From assembly GCA_030653545.1 (NCBI GenBank), contig JAURZE010000028.1, positions 150,607 to 214,606 of the forward strand: a stretch of 64,000 nt of DNA. Reading direction: 5' to 3'. Shown piece by piece: positions 32,019 through 40,652 of this stretch. This stretch comes from Nitrospira sp. GTDB taxonomy: Bacteria; Nitrospirota; Nitrospiria; Nitrospirales; Nitrospiraceae. The position numbers and the translations under genes were made by a program. Positions within the stretch are counted from its first letter, which is position 1. The number at the start of each line of letters is the position of its first letter. The notes below the pieces were generated by a model. That model was not told the DNA's origin. It saw nothing but the letters and a program-made list of their open reading frames with translations, and did no database searches.

Positions 32019-32354
32019 CTACTTGCACTGAAAGTGAATCCCCCAGCGGCGTTCTTGAACGATTTCTTGTGCCCCTTCGACGGGGCCCGCTACTCGGACT
32101 CGGCCTTTGGTTTCTCCCTCCCGGATGATCGAGTAGGCCCCGCCGCATTTCTCCTTCATGATGGCCAATGCATCTGATCTGAACGAGGCCAACATGGCGC
32201 CCTGCTCGCCTTTGAACGGATAGACGACGACCCCGCCGCGATCGGACTCTTGCAGCAAGGTTGCGCTCTCACCACAGCCGGTCAGTAAGAGGGACAGAAG
32301 GAGCAACAGGGCGCTTGACCAATTTTGTAACTTCTTTTTATGATCAGCCAGCAT
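32019..32354 (-). CDS. small lipoprotein
   Basis: 111 aa from the ATG at 32354. Lipoprotein signal with lipobox LLLTGCG after a Leu-rich core. The mature part (RGGVVVYPFKGEQGAMLASF, ALAIMKEKCGGAYSIIREG, VQERRWGIHFQCK) has two further cysteines that could pair. No family named. Divergent from the rhodanese gene with only 43 bp between starts. Confidence 0.7.
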   Translation of the reverse strand: MLADHKKKLQNWSSALLLLLSLLLTGCGESATLLQESDRGGVVVYPFKGEQGAMLASFRSDALAIMKEKCGGAYSIIREGETKGRVRVAGPVEGAQEIVQERRWGIHFQCK

Positions 32355-32397
32355 GATGTTCGACTCAAAAACGTATTGCGAACCATGAGGAGGTCTT

Positions 32398-32823
32398 ATG
32401 CAACGGTGGAAATGGGGACTCCTGGGTGCTCTTCTGTTGAGTAGCCTCGCTGTCACCAGCCAGGTGTGGTCATACCATTCCTACCTGCTGACCGTCCAGC
32501 AGCTGCAGGCGGGGTTGGCCAAAGCATCGACTCCCGACAAGAAGGGATTTGTGTTGGTTGATGTCAGAAGTCCGGAAGAGCACCGGACCGGCATGATACC
32601 CGGTACGGACCTGAACATTGATTTCCGAGAGATGAAAGCCAGGCATCGTGAGCTCGGGGCTCAGTTAGACGAGCACATTGTCGTGTATTGCCAGTCGGGC
32701 CACCGCAGCAACATTGCCGCCGAGACGTTGGCCGACCTCGGCTACCGCCATGTCTACAATGTGTCGGGAAGCATGAATGCCTGGACGGAAGCGGGATTCC
32801 CTGTCGCGCGTCCGGGACGCTAG
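32398..32823 (+). CDS. exported or membrane-anchored rhodanese-domain protein
   Basis: 141 aa, GAGGAGG upstream. A hydrophobic N-terminal segment (about 7-24) anchors or exports it. Rhodanese domain: FVLVDVRSPEEHRTGMIPGT, active-site loop VVYCQSGHRSNIAAETLADL with catalytic Cys, and VSGSMNAWTEAGFPV. Sulfur transfer to a thiol acceptor in the periplasm is likely. Its 3' end overlaps the convergent gene by 4 bp. Confidence 0.88.
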   Translation: MQRWKWGLLGALLLSSLAVTSQVWSYHSYLLTVQQLQAGLAKASTPDKKGFVLVDVRSPEEHRTGMIPGTDLNIDFREMKARHRELGAQLDEHIVVYCQSGHRSNIAAETLADLGYRHVYNVSGSMNAWTEAGFPVARPGR

Positions 32824-33746
32824 GGTTGCGGTGAGGGTTTGACGGGGCCCGTGCTGCTCTCGCGAAGACTGAGGCCGATGATCGCCGGCAGCGGAATATG
32901 TGCGGTTGACCGGCCGGTGAACAGGTCCTTCCAACTGGCCTTGGCGTCTGAGGGTTCCCGGTCTTTCCAGAGGGACTCTGAGACGACGAGATCAGACGAC
33001 GATCCTCCGTCCATGGCCATGGCGAGCCTGATTGATGGGAATGTATCCCGCAGGCATTGGCCGAGCCCATGTAAGGTGACCAGACCGAGACTTTTCAGAA
33101 TGAGAATGTGCCCGTCTTTTTCTTCTGCCACCACGGTTTGGTATGCCCGCTTCCCGGTCTGCCGCACGCGTATGGTTCCCTTCCGATCAAGCAGCATCAG
33201 CGACTGGGCGGCTTCCAGATAGGCGGGCGCCTCTTCATGAAAGACATCGTTGGCCAGATCCAGTACGCCTGCTTTGGGTGCTGAGAGCGGAGGTTGGGGT
33301 TCTGCGACGAACAGTCCTTGCCATATGCTATGGCGTCGACTGCCAAGTGACTTCCCGCCTTTAAAGAGCAGGCCGAGGTACGCGAAGTTCTCTCTGAACA
33401 GCCCCGCGTTGAACACAATCTCATGACTGGTTCGTTTCTGCCATTCGTCAATACTAGGGGGATGCAGCAGACCTTCCTGAGCAAAGTGATGTACTGAAAA
33501 GCGATGGAGGGCTGGATTGACCTTGATGACCAACAATCGGTCCATGTCGGGACATCGCTCATCCGGTTGCCAGATCGAGGCGGTCAGCCCTGGGCGGAGA
33601 GGTTCCCATAGCGGTTCTTGCGCGAGCGCCGGTGTTGTTGACCAGAGCAGGAGTGAAATAAAGAACGTGCGTGGGATGCGGCAGGAACGGTGCGGGGTCT
33701 GCGTCGTCTGAAGGTCCATGAGGTCTATCCATGGTAACGCCGTCAT
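32820..33746 (-). CDS. exported phosphodiester glycosidase (NAGPA-like) family protein
   Basis: 308 aa. Signal peptide in the first 45 residues (FFISLLLWSTTPALAQEP); in-frame ATGs at 33746 and 33719 are both possible starts. Family motifs: EIVFNAGLFRENFAYLGLLF, GKSLGSRRHSIWQGLFVAEP and the active-site segment AMAMDGGSSSDLVVSE (DGGSS). Members cleave phosphodiester-linked sugars, as in lysosomal uncovering enzyme or cell-wall turnover. It sits 16 bp downstream of the hybrid kinase gene on the same strand. Confidence 0.82.
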   Translation of the reverse strand: MTALPWIDLMDLQTTQTPHRSCRIPRTFFISLLLWSTTPALAQEPLWEPLRPGLTASIWQPDERCPDMDRLLVIKVNPALHRFSVHHFAQEGLLHPPSIDEWQKRTSHEIVFNAGLFRENFAYLGLLFKGGKSLGSRRHSIWQGLFVAEPQPPLSAPKAGVLDLANDVFHEEAPAYLEAAQSLMLLDRKGTIRVRQTGKRAYQTVVAEEKDGHILILKSLGLVTLHGLGQCLRDTFPSIRLAMAMDGGSSSDLVVSESLWKDREPSDAKASWKDLFTGRSTAHIPLPAIIGLSLRESSTGPVKPSPQP

Positions 33747-33762
33747 GCGGCGACCTGCGCGA

Positions 33763-35379
33763 TTACGATAAGTGAGAGGTGGAGGCTTCCTTCCGCGGCG
33801 AACCGTTCTGTGGGAGTGGCACTAGATCGAGGAGCTGGCGAATCCGTTGGCTCAAGGCTTCCGGCGTAAACGGCTTCTGGAGGTAGTCGCTCAGCTGATC
33901 AGTCGCACCGATGCCGACATCGTCGGCATACCCCGAGATGAAGAGAATCCTGAGGTCGGGCTTGAGGATGCGCAGATGTTGTGCCAGTTCGGTCCCGTTC
34001 ATGCCGGGCATGACCACATCGGTAAGCAGCAGCTGATAATTGCCGATCTGCTGTGTGGCAACCAGGCAGGCTTCCAGTCCGTTCTTGGATTCCAATACGC
34101 GATAGCCGAGTTTCTTGAGCTCGTCCCGGACGAGGTCGCGCACGGAGGCATCGTCTTCTACGAGGAGGATGGTTTCACGCCCCCGGTGTGATGAACGAGG
34201 AGCTTGGGCGGACGCGGTCGGATCGAGATTGGATCGGACGCTGGGGAAATAGACGTCGAAGCGACTGCCTTGTCCAATCCGGCTGGTCACATCGAGGCCC
34301 CCTCCACTCTGGGTGACAATTCCAAACACGGTCGACAGACCCAGGCCGGTGCCTTTCCCTTCCTCTTTCGTGGTGAAAAACGGTTCGAAGATATGGGTGA
34401 GGGTATCGGGTGACATCCCGCTTCCGGTATCAGAGACGCTGAGTTTGACGAATGTGCCGAGCGCGGGAAGCTGGGCATGATACATGGGTGTTCTGGTCAG
34501 CTCGACCTGTGCGGTCTCGATCCTCAGCCTCCCGCCTTTGGGCATCGCATCCCGCGCATTGACGACGAGGTTCATGAGGACTTGTTCAATCTGGGCGGGA
34601 TCAGCGCTGATGCGGAGATCCTGAGGTGCCAGGGCGAGGGTGAGTTCCAGATCTTCGCCAATCAGCCGGCGCATCATGGTTTCAAAATTGGTGATCAGGG
34701 GATTCACGCTCAGCACTTTTGGGGTCGACGGTTGCTTACGGCTGAAGGTGAGAAGCTGACGGATCAGCGTCGCGGCCCGATCGCCGGCCTTCTGCATTTC
34801 TTCGACTTTGGTTCGGAAGGGATGTTCCGTCTCCATCTCGTTGAGCAGGACCTGGGCATGGCCCATGATGACGGTGAGGAGGTTGTTAAAATCGTGGGCG
34901 AGCCCTCCGGCCAGGCGGCCGACGGCTTCCATCTTCTGGGCCTGCCGAAGCTGCTTCTCGCTCTGTCGAAGGGCTTCTTCCACGCGGGCGCGCTCCTGCC
35001 GTTCCTGGAGTTCCCTGATGGCGCGTTGGAGTGACGGCACAAGCCGTCCGAGGCGCTGTTTCAAAATATAATCGGTGGCGCCGCGATGCATGGCGTCGAT
35101 GGCCAATTCCTCGCCGAGAGTTCCGGAGACGAAGATGAAGGGGATGTCGGGCCTGAGTTGTTGCGCGAGCGAGAGGGCGGTGATCCCATCGAATCCGGGA
35201 AGAGAATAATCCGCGAGGATCAGGTCGATCTTCCCTGCTTTCAAGGCGTCGACAAAGGTGTCTCGCCGGTCGACCCGGCTGGTCTCACAGGGAATACCAC
35301 CCTCGTTGAGGGTCGCCAGGATCAATTCGGCGTCGACGGTGTTGTCCTCCAGCTGGAGGAGTCTTAGCGGGGTCGTCAC
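33763..35379 (-). CDS. hybrid histidine kinase, REC-HisKA-HATPase-REC
   Basis: 538 aa, soluble. Receiver 1 (about 5-125) with Asp57 in [13 protein letters not shown]. HisKA with His162 in [20 protein letters not shown]. HATPase ([51 protein letters not shown]). C-terminal receiver ([36 protein letters not shown]). No sensory domain of its own, so input probably comes through receiver 1 from the adjacent kinase at 35853. It is the last of three same-strand signalling genes. Confidence 0.92.
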   Translation of the reverse strand: MTTPLRLLQLEDNTVDAELILATLNEGGIPCETSRVDRRDTFVDALKAGKIDLILADYSLPGFDGITALSLAQQLRPDIPFIFVSGTLGEELAIDAMHRGATDYILKQRLGRLVPSLQRAIRELQERQERARVEEALRQSEKQLRQAQKMEAVGRLAGGLAHDFNNLLTVIMGHAQVLLNEMETEHPFRTKVEEMQKAGDRAATLIRQLLTFSRKQPSTPKVLSVNPLITNFETMMRRLIGEDLELTLALAPQDLRISADPAQIEQVLMNLVVNARDAMPKGGRLRIETAQVELTRTPMYHAQLPALGTFVKLSVSDTGSGMSPDTLTHIFEPFFTTKEEGKGTGLGLSTVFGIVTQSGGGLDVTSRIGQGSRFDVYFPSVRSNLDPTASAQAPRSSHRGRETILLVEDDASVRDLVRDELKKLGYRVLESKNGLEACLVATQQIGNYQLLLTDVVMPGMNGTELAQHLRILKPDLRILFISGYADDVGIGATDQLSDYLQKPFTPEALSQRIRQLLDLVPLPQNGSPRKEASTSHLS

Positions 35380-35400
35380 AGAGCCTCGGGGTGGGTCATA

Positions 35401-35856
35401 TTAGTTAGTGGACGCCGATCCTTCGGGGGGTGGTTCATTGATCACGCCCCAGAACGTGCCCAATTCTCTCACGGCCGTGAGAAACTGGTGAAATTCGACG
35501 GGCTTCACGACGTAGGCATTGGCACCCAGGGCATAGCTTTCTGCCAGGTCTTTTTCCTCCCGGGAAGAGGTCAGCATGACGACGGGAATCGGACGAAGGC
35601 TGATGTCGGACTTAATGGTGCGGAGCACCTCAAGGCCATTGACCTTGGGCATCTTGAGATCCAGAAAGACGACAGCGGGATTGCCCTTGAGGCGAGACTT
35701 GAATTGTCCGCGGCAATAGAGATAGTCCAAGACTTCGGCGCCGTCGTGGCACAGGACAACCTTATCGGAGATATGCTCTTCTTCCATGGCCGCGAGCGCG
35801 AGTTCCGCATCCCGGGGGTTGTCTTCGGCCAGTAAGATGGGTTTTGCAGCCGTCAT
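35401..35856 (-). CDS. single-domain response regulator (Rcp1-like)
   Basis: 151 aa, receiver only. Acidic pair in LLAEDNPRDAELA, phospho-acceptor Asp66 in AVVFLDLKMPKVNGLEVL, Lys in YVVKPVEFHQF. The inserted CRGQFKSRLKGNPA loop is typical of Rcp1-type regulators of phytochrome-like kinases. The start overlaps the stop of the CHASE3 kinase (ATGA), so it is the likely first phosphate acceptor. Confidence 0.92.
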   Translation of the reverse strand: MTAAKPILLAEDNPRDAELALAAMEEEHISDKVVLCHDGAEVLDYLYCRGQFKSRLKGNPAVVFLDLKMPKVNGLEVLRTIKSDISLRPIPVVMLTSSREEKDLAESYALGANAYVVKPVEFHQFLTAVRELGTFWGVINEPPPEGSASTN

Positions 35857-37349
35857 GTTCGAGGTCTCCTGGTTGGGAGTGTGACAAAGAACGTCGCGCC
35901 TTGATCGGGGATGCCTTCAGCCCACACCCGCCCTCCGTGGCGATGGACGATGCGACGCACATTGGCGAGGCCGATGCCGGTCCCTTCAAATTCATCTGCT
36001 CGGTGCAGCCGTTGGAAGACGCCGAACAGCTTGTCGAGATATTGCATATCGAATCCCACGCCGTTATCGCGGACAAACACGGTGATCTCCCCTGCGCTCT
36101 TCCGTTCAAGCCCGATGGCGATCTTCGCGATGGGCCGGGTTCCGGTAAACTTGATCGCGTTCGAAATCAGATTCACAAACACCTGTCGAAGCATGGCGGG
36201 GTCGCCCGGCACTTCCGGCAGTGTGTCGATTGTCCAGGATATTTCCCGTCCTTGCAAGTCAAGACGTAAATCGTAAAGGATGGTCTTAATGAGCTGGTCG
36301 AGATTGACCGTGGTATGGAGCATTTCCTGGCGTCCCATGCGGGAAAACACGAGCAGGTCGTCAATCAATTGGCCCATCTGTTTGGCCGAGTCGGAAATCG
36401 TTTGGAGGTAGCGTTTGGCTTTCTCATTCAAGGTGTCGCCGACTGATTTACTGAGGAGCGAGGCATAGCCATCAATGTGGCGAAGCGGCGCACGGAGGTC
36501 GTGCGAGACCGAATAGCTGAATGCCTCAAGCTCTTTATTGGCCGCCTCGAGGAGTTCTCCGCGAAGTTGCAGTTCCGCTGCGACTTTTCGACGCGCGGTA
36601 ATATCGTGCCGTATGAGGTAATAGACAGAGGCGAGGAGTACCAGTTGAAGGAGGGCGCCCAGGGCGAGCAGCACGATGGTATTGGTTGTGCTGAGGGTCG
36701 ATTCGCTGAGGCGACGGCGTAAACTCTGACGCTCCTCAACTTCCATTTCTCCGATGATGCGGTGAATGGCCGCGAGCTCGCGTTTCGCGGCGCCTTCAAG
36801 CGCGATGCGACGGACGGCTTCGAATCCCCCTCCATCCCGTTTGGCGATCGCCCCGGTTTCCGCATTGATTTGCTGTTCGATCAGTTTCTGGAGTGTGTCG
36901 ACTCGACTTTCTTGCAGCGGGAGCCCTGTGGTGAGGTCTTTCAGATACTTCAGATAGGTTGGCTTCTGTTCCGTGAGTGACCGGAAGCTCTTCAGGTAGA
37001 CGACTTCTCCGGTGACGAGATAACGGCGATGGTTATTTTCCGCCTCATCCATCGCCACGTCCACGTTATTCAACAGCTGGAGGAGATCATGGCTCCTTGT
37101 GTCCAGGCGGCTGTTCTCGATCAGAATGGTCGTATTGCGGTAGGACACGGCGCCGATAATGAGGATGCCGATAAAGACCAGACTAAACCCTGCCAGGATC
37201 CGGCGTTCAATGGTCAGTTCGCGGAATCGCATGACGAGTGTCCGCTTGGCCGGTTGTGGCGGACTGAGAGCCGGGGTGGCGCCTGTTTCCGGGGTGGGAT
37301 CTCCGGCGATCGGAGGCAGCGGCGGTCGATCGCTCGTCACTGTGTCCAT
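35853..37349 (-). CDS. membrane sensor histidine kinase with CHASE3 domain
   Basis: 498 aa. TM1 about 52-72 (ILAGFSLVFIGILIIGAVSY), periplasmic CHASE3 domain about 75-225 (NNHRRYLVTGEVVYLKSFRS, IALEGAAKRELAAIHRIIGE), TM2 about 228-250 (TNTIVLLALGALLQLVLLAS), then HisKA (SYSVSHDLRAPLRHIDGYAS) and HATPase (FVNLISNAIKFTGTRPIAKI, VRDNGVGFDMQYLDKLFGVF, GTGIGLANVRRIVHRHGG). Proposed chain: this kinase to the small receiver to the hybrid kinase. Confidence 0.92.
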   Translation of the reverse strand: MDTVTSDRPPLPPIAGDPTPETGATPALSPPQPAKRTLVMRFRELTIERRILAGFSLVFIGILIIGAVSYRNTTILIENSRLDTRSHDLLQLLNNVDVAMDEAENNHRRYLVTGEVVYLKSFRSLTEQKPTYLKYLKDLTTGLPLQESRVDTLQKLIEQQINAETGAIAKRDGGGFEAVRRIALEGAAKRELAAIHRIIGEMEVEERQSLRRRLSESTLSTTNTIVLLALGALLQLVLLASVYYLIRHDITARRKVAAELQLRGELLEAANKELEAFSYSVSHDLRAPLRHIDGYASLLSKSVGDTLNEKAKRYLQTISDSAKQMGQLIDDLLVFSRMGRQEMLHTTVNLDQLIKTILYDLRLDLQGREISWTIDTLPEVPGDPAMLRQVFVNLISNAIKFTGTRPIAKIAIGLERKSAGEITVFVRDNGVGFDMQYLDKLFGVFQRLHRADEFEGTGIGLANVRRIVHRHGGRVWAEGIPDQGATFFVTLPTRRPRT

Positions 37350-37400
37350 GGAAAGAAACCGCGTTGAAAGGTGTAGGGAAAACTTTGGGCACTCTACTCT

Positions 37401-37440
37401 CGGCCGTTCACAGGCCGCAAGATCTATTTTAGCAGATCTT
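37401..37440. other. two adjacent hairpins between the nuo operon and the CHASE3 kinase
   Basis: CGGCC/GGCCG (37401-37405 and 37413-37417) and AAGATCT/AGATCTT (37419-37425 and 37434-37440). They sit just downstream of nuoN on the minus strand and upstream of the kinase gene. No T-tract follows, so they are only a weak terminator candidate. Confidence 0.35.
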
Positions 37441-37457
37441 CAACGGATGCTAGATGG

Positions 37458-38954
37458 CTAGCCGCCGAGAGGGGGGACGGGGGGAAGACCGGTCGTGGCA
37501 GGTGCCGGGAGATGGGAGAACATCATCGTTGCCGAGACCACCCAGTCGATGAAGGGTTGGGGATAGATACCGATCAACAGCGTTCCGGCAAGGCCGACAT
37601 ATACCACAGCCTTCATCGGACCGGAAATCCGAATGGGTGATGGGTCAATCGGTTCGGCAATGTACATCTTCTTGACGACGATCAGATAATAGTACATCGA
37701 AATCACAATGTTCACAAGCCCGACGGTAATAAGGGTATACAACCCTTCCTTAATGGCCGCCACAAAGATGTAGATCTTGCCGATAAACCCGGCTAAGGGC
37801 GGCACGCCGGCCAGCGAGAGGAGGAACAGCAGCATGGAAAAAGCCAGAAACGGCGATCGGCGATTGAGTCCGCTGTAATCGTTGATCTCTTCGCTGCCAA
37901 TGGCCTGGCTCATCGCGATCACAACCGCGAAGGCGCCGATATTGGCGAACAGATAGGTGAGAAGATAAAACAGGATCGCATCATTCCCCATCTTCGTGCC
38001 CGCTGCCATTCCGATGAGGACGTTTCCGATTTGGGCAATGCCGGAATAGGCCAGGAGGCGCTTAATATTCGTTTGGGCGATGGCCACGATGTTCGCGTAG
38101 GTCATCGATAAGACGGAGACCGCTGCGAGCAGGAGCACCCACATCGGTTTAAAGGTGAACAGGGCAACGAAGAACAACCGGAGCAGGATGGCGATGGCTG
38201 CGCCCTTCGGGGCAATGGAGAGAAACGCTGTGACGGGGGTGGGCGCACCGTGATAGGTGTCCGGAATCCAGGAGTGGAACGGGACTGCGCCGATTTTGAA
38301 ACCGAGCGCCGCGAAGATCAACAGGAAGCCGATGATCAAACCCGGCGTAGCCGGCGCAGAGGCCATGTCTGAAAAGACCAGCTTGCCGGTTTCCCCGTAG
38401 ACCAAGCTGATTCCGTAGGCGAGGAGACCCGCGGCAAAGACCCCGAGGATAAAAAACTTGAGCCCCGCTTCGTTTGACGCGAGGTCTTCGCGCAGGTAGG
38501 CGACGAGCACATAGAATCCGAAGGTGGAAAATTCCAGCGTGACGAACAGGGACAGTAAATCGTTGGCCGAGGCCATAAACATCATGCCGAGCGCAGACAT
38601 GACGATGAGGAAGTAATACTCCCCCCTGAAAAAGGCAAAGCGGTTGACATATTCGATGGAGGCGAGGATCACGAGAATGCTTGCGCCGACGATGAACATC
38701 TTAAAGAAGATGGACATGCGATCGAGCACAAACATGTTTCCGAATAGGGCTCCGGAAATATGCGTCAGGTCGAACCAGGCGAGGCAGCCCAGGGTGACGA
38801 CGAGACCCACGACGCTCAAGTAGGCCAGCTGTTCCTTAGGCAGTCGGGGAAAGGCAAAGTCGACTATCAAGACCAGGCAGAGCCACAGCGTCAGAAAGAT
38901 CTCCGGCAGGAGAAACAGGAGATCGGCAATCGTCATATTGAGTTCAAAGTTCAT
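37458..38954 (-). CDS. nuoN: NADH-quinone oxidoreductase subunit N
   Basis: 498 aa antiporter-like membrane subunit of complex I. Channel residues are intact: Glu in LFVTLEFSTFGFYVL, Lys in ALGFKIGAVPFHSWIPDTYH and Lys in SIAPKGAAIAILLRL. The ATG at 38954 is used; an in-frame ATG at 39008 would run into nuoM, and another ATG lies 18 bp inside. It is the last gene of the nuo operon, 16 bp after the first NuoM-type gene. Confidence 0.93.
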   Translation of the reverse strand: MNFELNMTIADLLFLLPEIFLTLWLCLVLIVDFAFPRLPKEQLAYLSVVGLVVTLGCLAWFDLTHISGALFGNMFVLDRMSIFFKMFIVGASILVILASIEYVNRFAFFRGEYYFLIVMSALGMMFMASANDLLSLFVTLEFSTFGFYVLVAYLREDLASNEAGLKFFILGVFAAGLLAYGISLVYGETGKLVFSDMASAPATPGLIIGFLLIFAALGFKIGAVPFHSWIPDTYHGAPTPVTAFLSIAPKGAAIAILLRLFFVALFTFKPMWVLLLAAVSVLSMTYANIVAIAQTNIKRLLAYSGIAQIGNVLIGMAAGTKMGNDAILFYLLTYLFANIGAFAVVIAMSQAIGSEEINDYSGLNRRSPFLAFSMLLFLLSLAGVPPLAGFIGKIYIFVAAIKEGLYTLITVGLVNIVISMYYYLIVVKKMYIAEPIDPSPIRISGPMKAVVYVGLAGTLLIGIYPQPFIDWVVSATMMFSHLPAPATTGLPPVPPLGG

Positions 38955-38970
38955 AGTGTCGACTGGTACC

Positions 38971-40647
38971 CTATTGAGCCACGGGCGAAGCAGGGAGCTG
39001 GGCGCCACGGGCCGCTAACTGTTCGTGCAGTGATGTACCCGGTCCCTCCGGAGTCTGAAGCTCGGCGACGGGCACGACGTGCGTAATCTTCGCGATGAGC
39101 GGATCGACTCCTGAGCGAACCACGTTATATAGGTGCATGGGGAAGAGTCCAAATCCCACGCTGACGGAAATCATGATTAAGAGCGGGAGACGGTCGACGA
39201 ACGCCACCGCATCGTGCGAGTGACTGTACTTCTGGTCCATCGGGCCGTAGAACAGGCTCCGCATCATCTTAAACAGGTAGGCCATCGTCAGCACGATCCC
39301 GAGCACGGCCACAATCACTTGGAGTGGATATTTGTTCCAGCTGCCCACGATGATCATAACTTCAGCGATGAAATTGATCGTCCCCGGCATGCCGATGGAG
39401 GCCATGCATCCCACCACGAAGCAGGCGGAGATAAAGGGCATTTTGTTCGACAGTCCCCCGAGTGACGGAATATCGCGGGTGTGGGTTTGATCGTAGACCC
39501 ACCCGGCCATCGAGAAGAGCATGCCCGTGGCCATCGCGTGGGCGAACATGTAAATCACCGCGCCGCTGAGACTGATGTAATCCAGTGCCGCCATGCCGAG
39601 AAACACATAGCCCATGTGACTTGAACTGGAATACCCGATGACGTATTTCGTGTCTTTCGCGTAGTACGCGACGAACCCGCCATAGACGATACTGAACATG
39701 CAGAGCACGGCCGCCATCGGCATCAATTCGCGCGTGGTCTCAGGGAGAATCTCATAGGCGACTCTGATAATTGAGAAATGTCCGAGCTTCATGAGGACGC
39801 CGGCGTGCAACATGCTGGTGGCAGCCGGAGCGGCCGCGTGTCCTACAGGCGACCAGGAATGCAATGGCCACAGAGGAGCAATGGAGGCGAATCCGAAGAA
39901 AATCAACACCCAGATGATCTTATCCAGCGTCGTGCCCAGCACGGGAATGTTCATGAGATTGGCATGTTCCCGGAGGACCAGAATATCAAACGTGTTCAAG
40001 CCTGAATATTTGTAGATCAGGAGAATACCCATGAAGGCCGCGACGGCAAAGGCGGAGAGGAACAGCACCAGCTTCATGGCGGCGTATTCTTTGCTGTTCG
40101 ATCCGAAATTGAAGATGAAGCCGACTGAATCGCGTTGTTTGACGCCTTCCGGATCGGTCATTTCCAGATACTTCTTGGTATGGCTGCCCCACATACCCAG
40201 TAGGAGGTACATCGGAATGACCGACATTTCGTAGAAGAAATAGAGGAAGAAGAGGTCCAGCGACATGAAGACGCCGATGGTCGCGGCCGCGAGAATCAGA
40301 ATCCAGATGTAAAACTCTTTTGCACGATCTTTGATGTGCCAGGAGACAAAAATACCCGCGAATAACAAGATCGACGAGGCCAGGACCAGAGGCGTGCCGA
40401 TGCCGTCGACGCCAAGGTAGAGCGAGATGCCGAGCTGTCGCGACCATTCAAACCGTTGGATGAACTGGAATCCCCCTCTGACAGGGTCGTACGAATAGAA
40501 CAAATAGAGGGACGCCATGAGCGAAATAAACGCTGATCCGGCGGCAATCCCGCGCACGAGGAGCGCCTGGCGGTTGGAGACGAAGATCAATGCGAGCGCG
40601 CCGAAGAACGGAGCGAAGAGAATGTAGAGTAATGCGTATTCACCCAT
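38971..40647 (-). CDS. nuoM: NADH-quinone oxidoreductase subunit M, divergent copy next to nuoN
   Basis: 558 aa. The NuoM fold and Glu140 (LYFFYEMSVIPMYLLLG), Lys192 and Lys287 (MLHAGVLMKLGHF) are present. The mid-channel lysine of antiporter subunits (E. coli NuoM Lys234, FAVKMPMVPFHTW) is replaced: here FGFASIAPLWPLHSWSPVGH puts Ile256 at that position, and the LPDAH segment is also changed. A polar insertion of about 30 residues (155-187) lies between helices. The copy just upstream (40653-42212) is canonical. Proton pumping by this subunit is doubtful; it may be structural or use another path. Confidence 0.9.
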   Translation of the reverse strand: MGEYALLYILFAPFFGALALIFVSNRQALLVRGIAAGSAFISLMASLYLFYSYDPVRGGFQFIQRFEWSRQLGISLYLGVDGIGTPLVLASSILLFAGIFVSWHIKDRAKEFYIWILILAAATIGVFMSLDLFFLYFFYEMSVIPMYLLLGMWGSHTKKYLEMTDPEGVKQRDSVGFIFNFGSNSKEYAAMKLVLFLSAFAVAAFMGILLIYKYSGLNTFDILVLREHANLMNIPVLGTTLDKIIWVLIFFGFASIAPLWPLHSWSPVGHAAAPAATSMLHAGVLMKLGHFSIIRVAYEILPETTRELMPMAAVLCMFSIVYGGFVAYYAKDTKYVIGYSSSSHMGYVFLGMAALDYISLSGAVIYMFAHAMATGMLFSMAGWVYDQTHTRDIPSLGGLSNKMPFISACFVVGCMASIGMPGTINFIAEVMIIVGSWNKYPLQVIVAVLGIVLTMAYLFKMMRSLFYGPMDQKYSHSHDAVAFVDRLPLLIMISVSVGFGLFPMHLYNVVRSGVDPLIAKITHVVPVAELQTPEGPGTSLHEQLAARGAQLPASPVAQ

Positions 40648-40652
40648 GGGTC

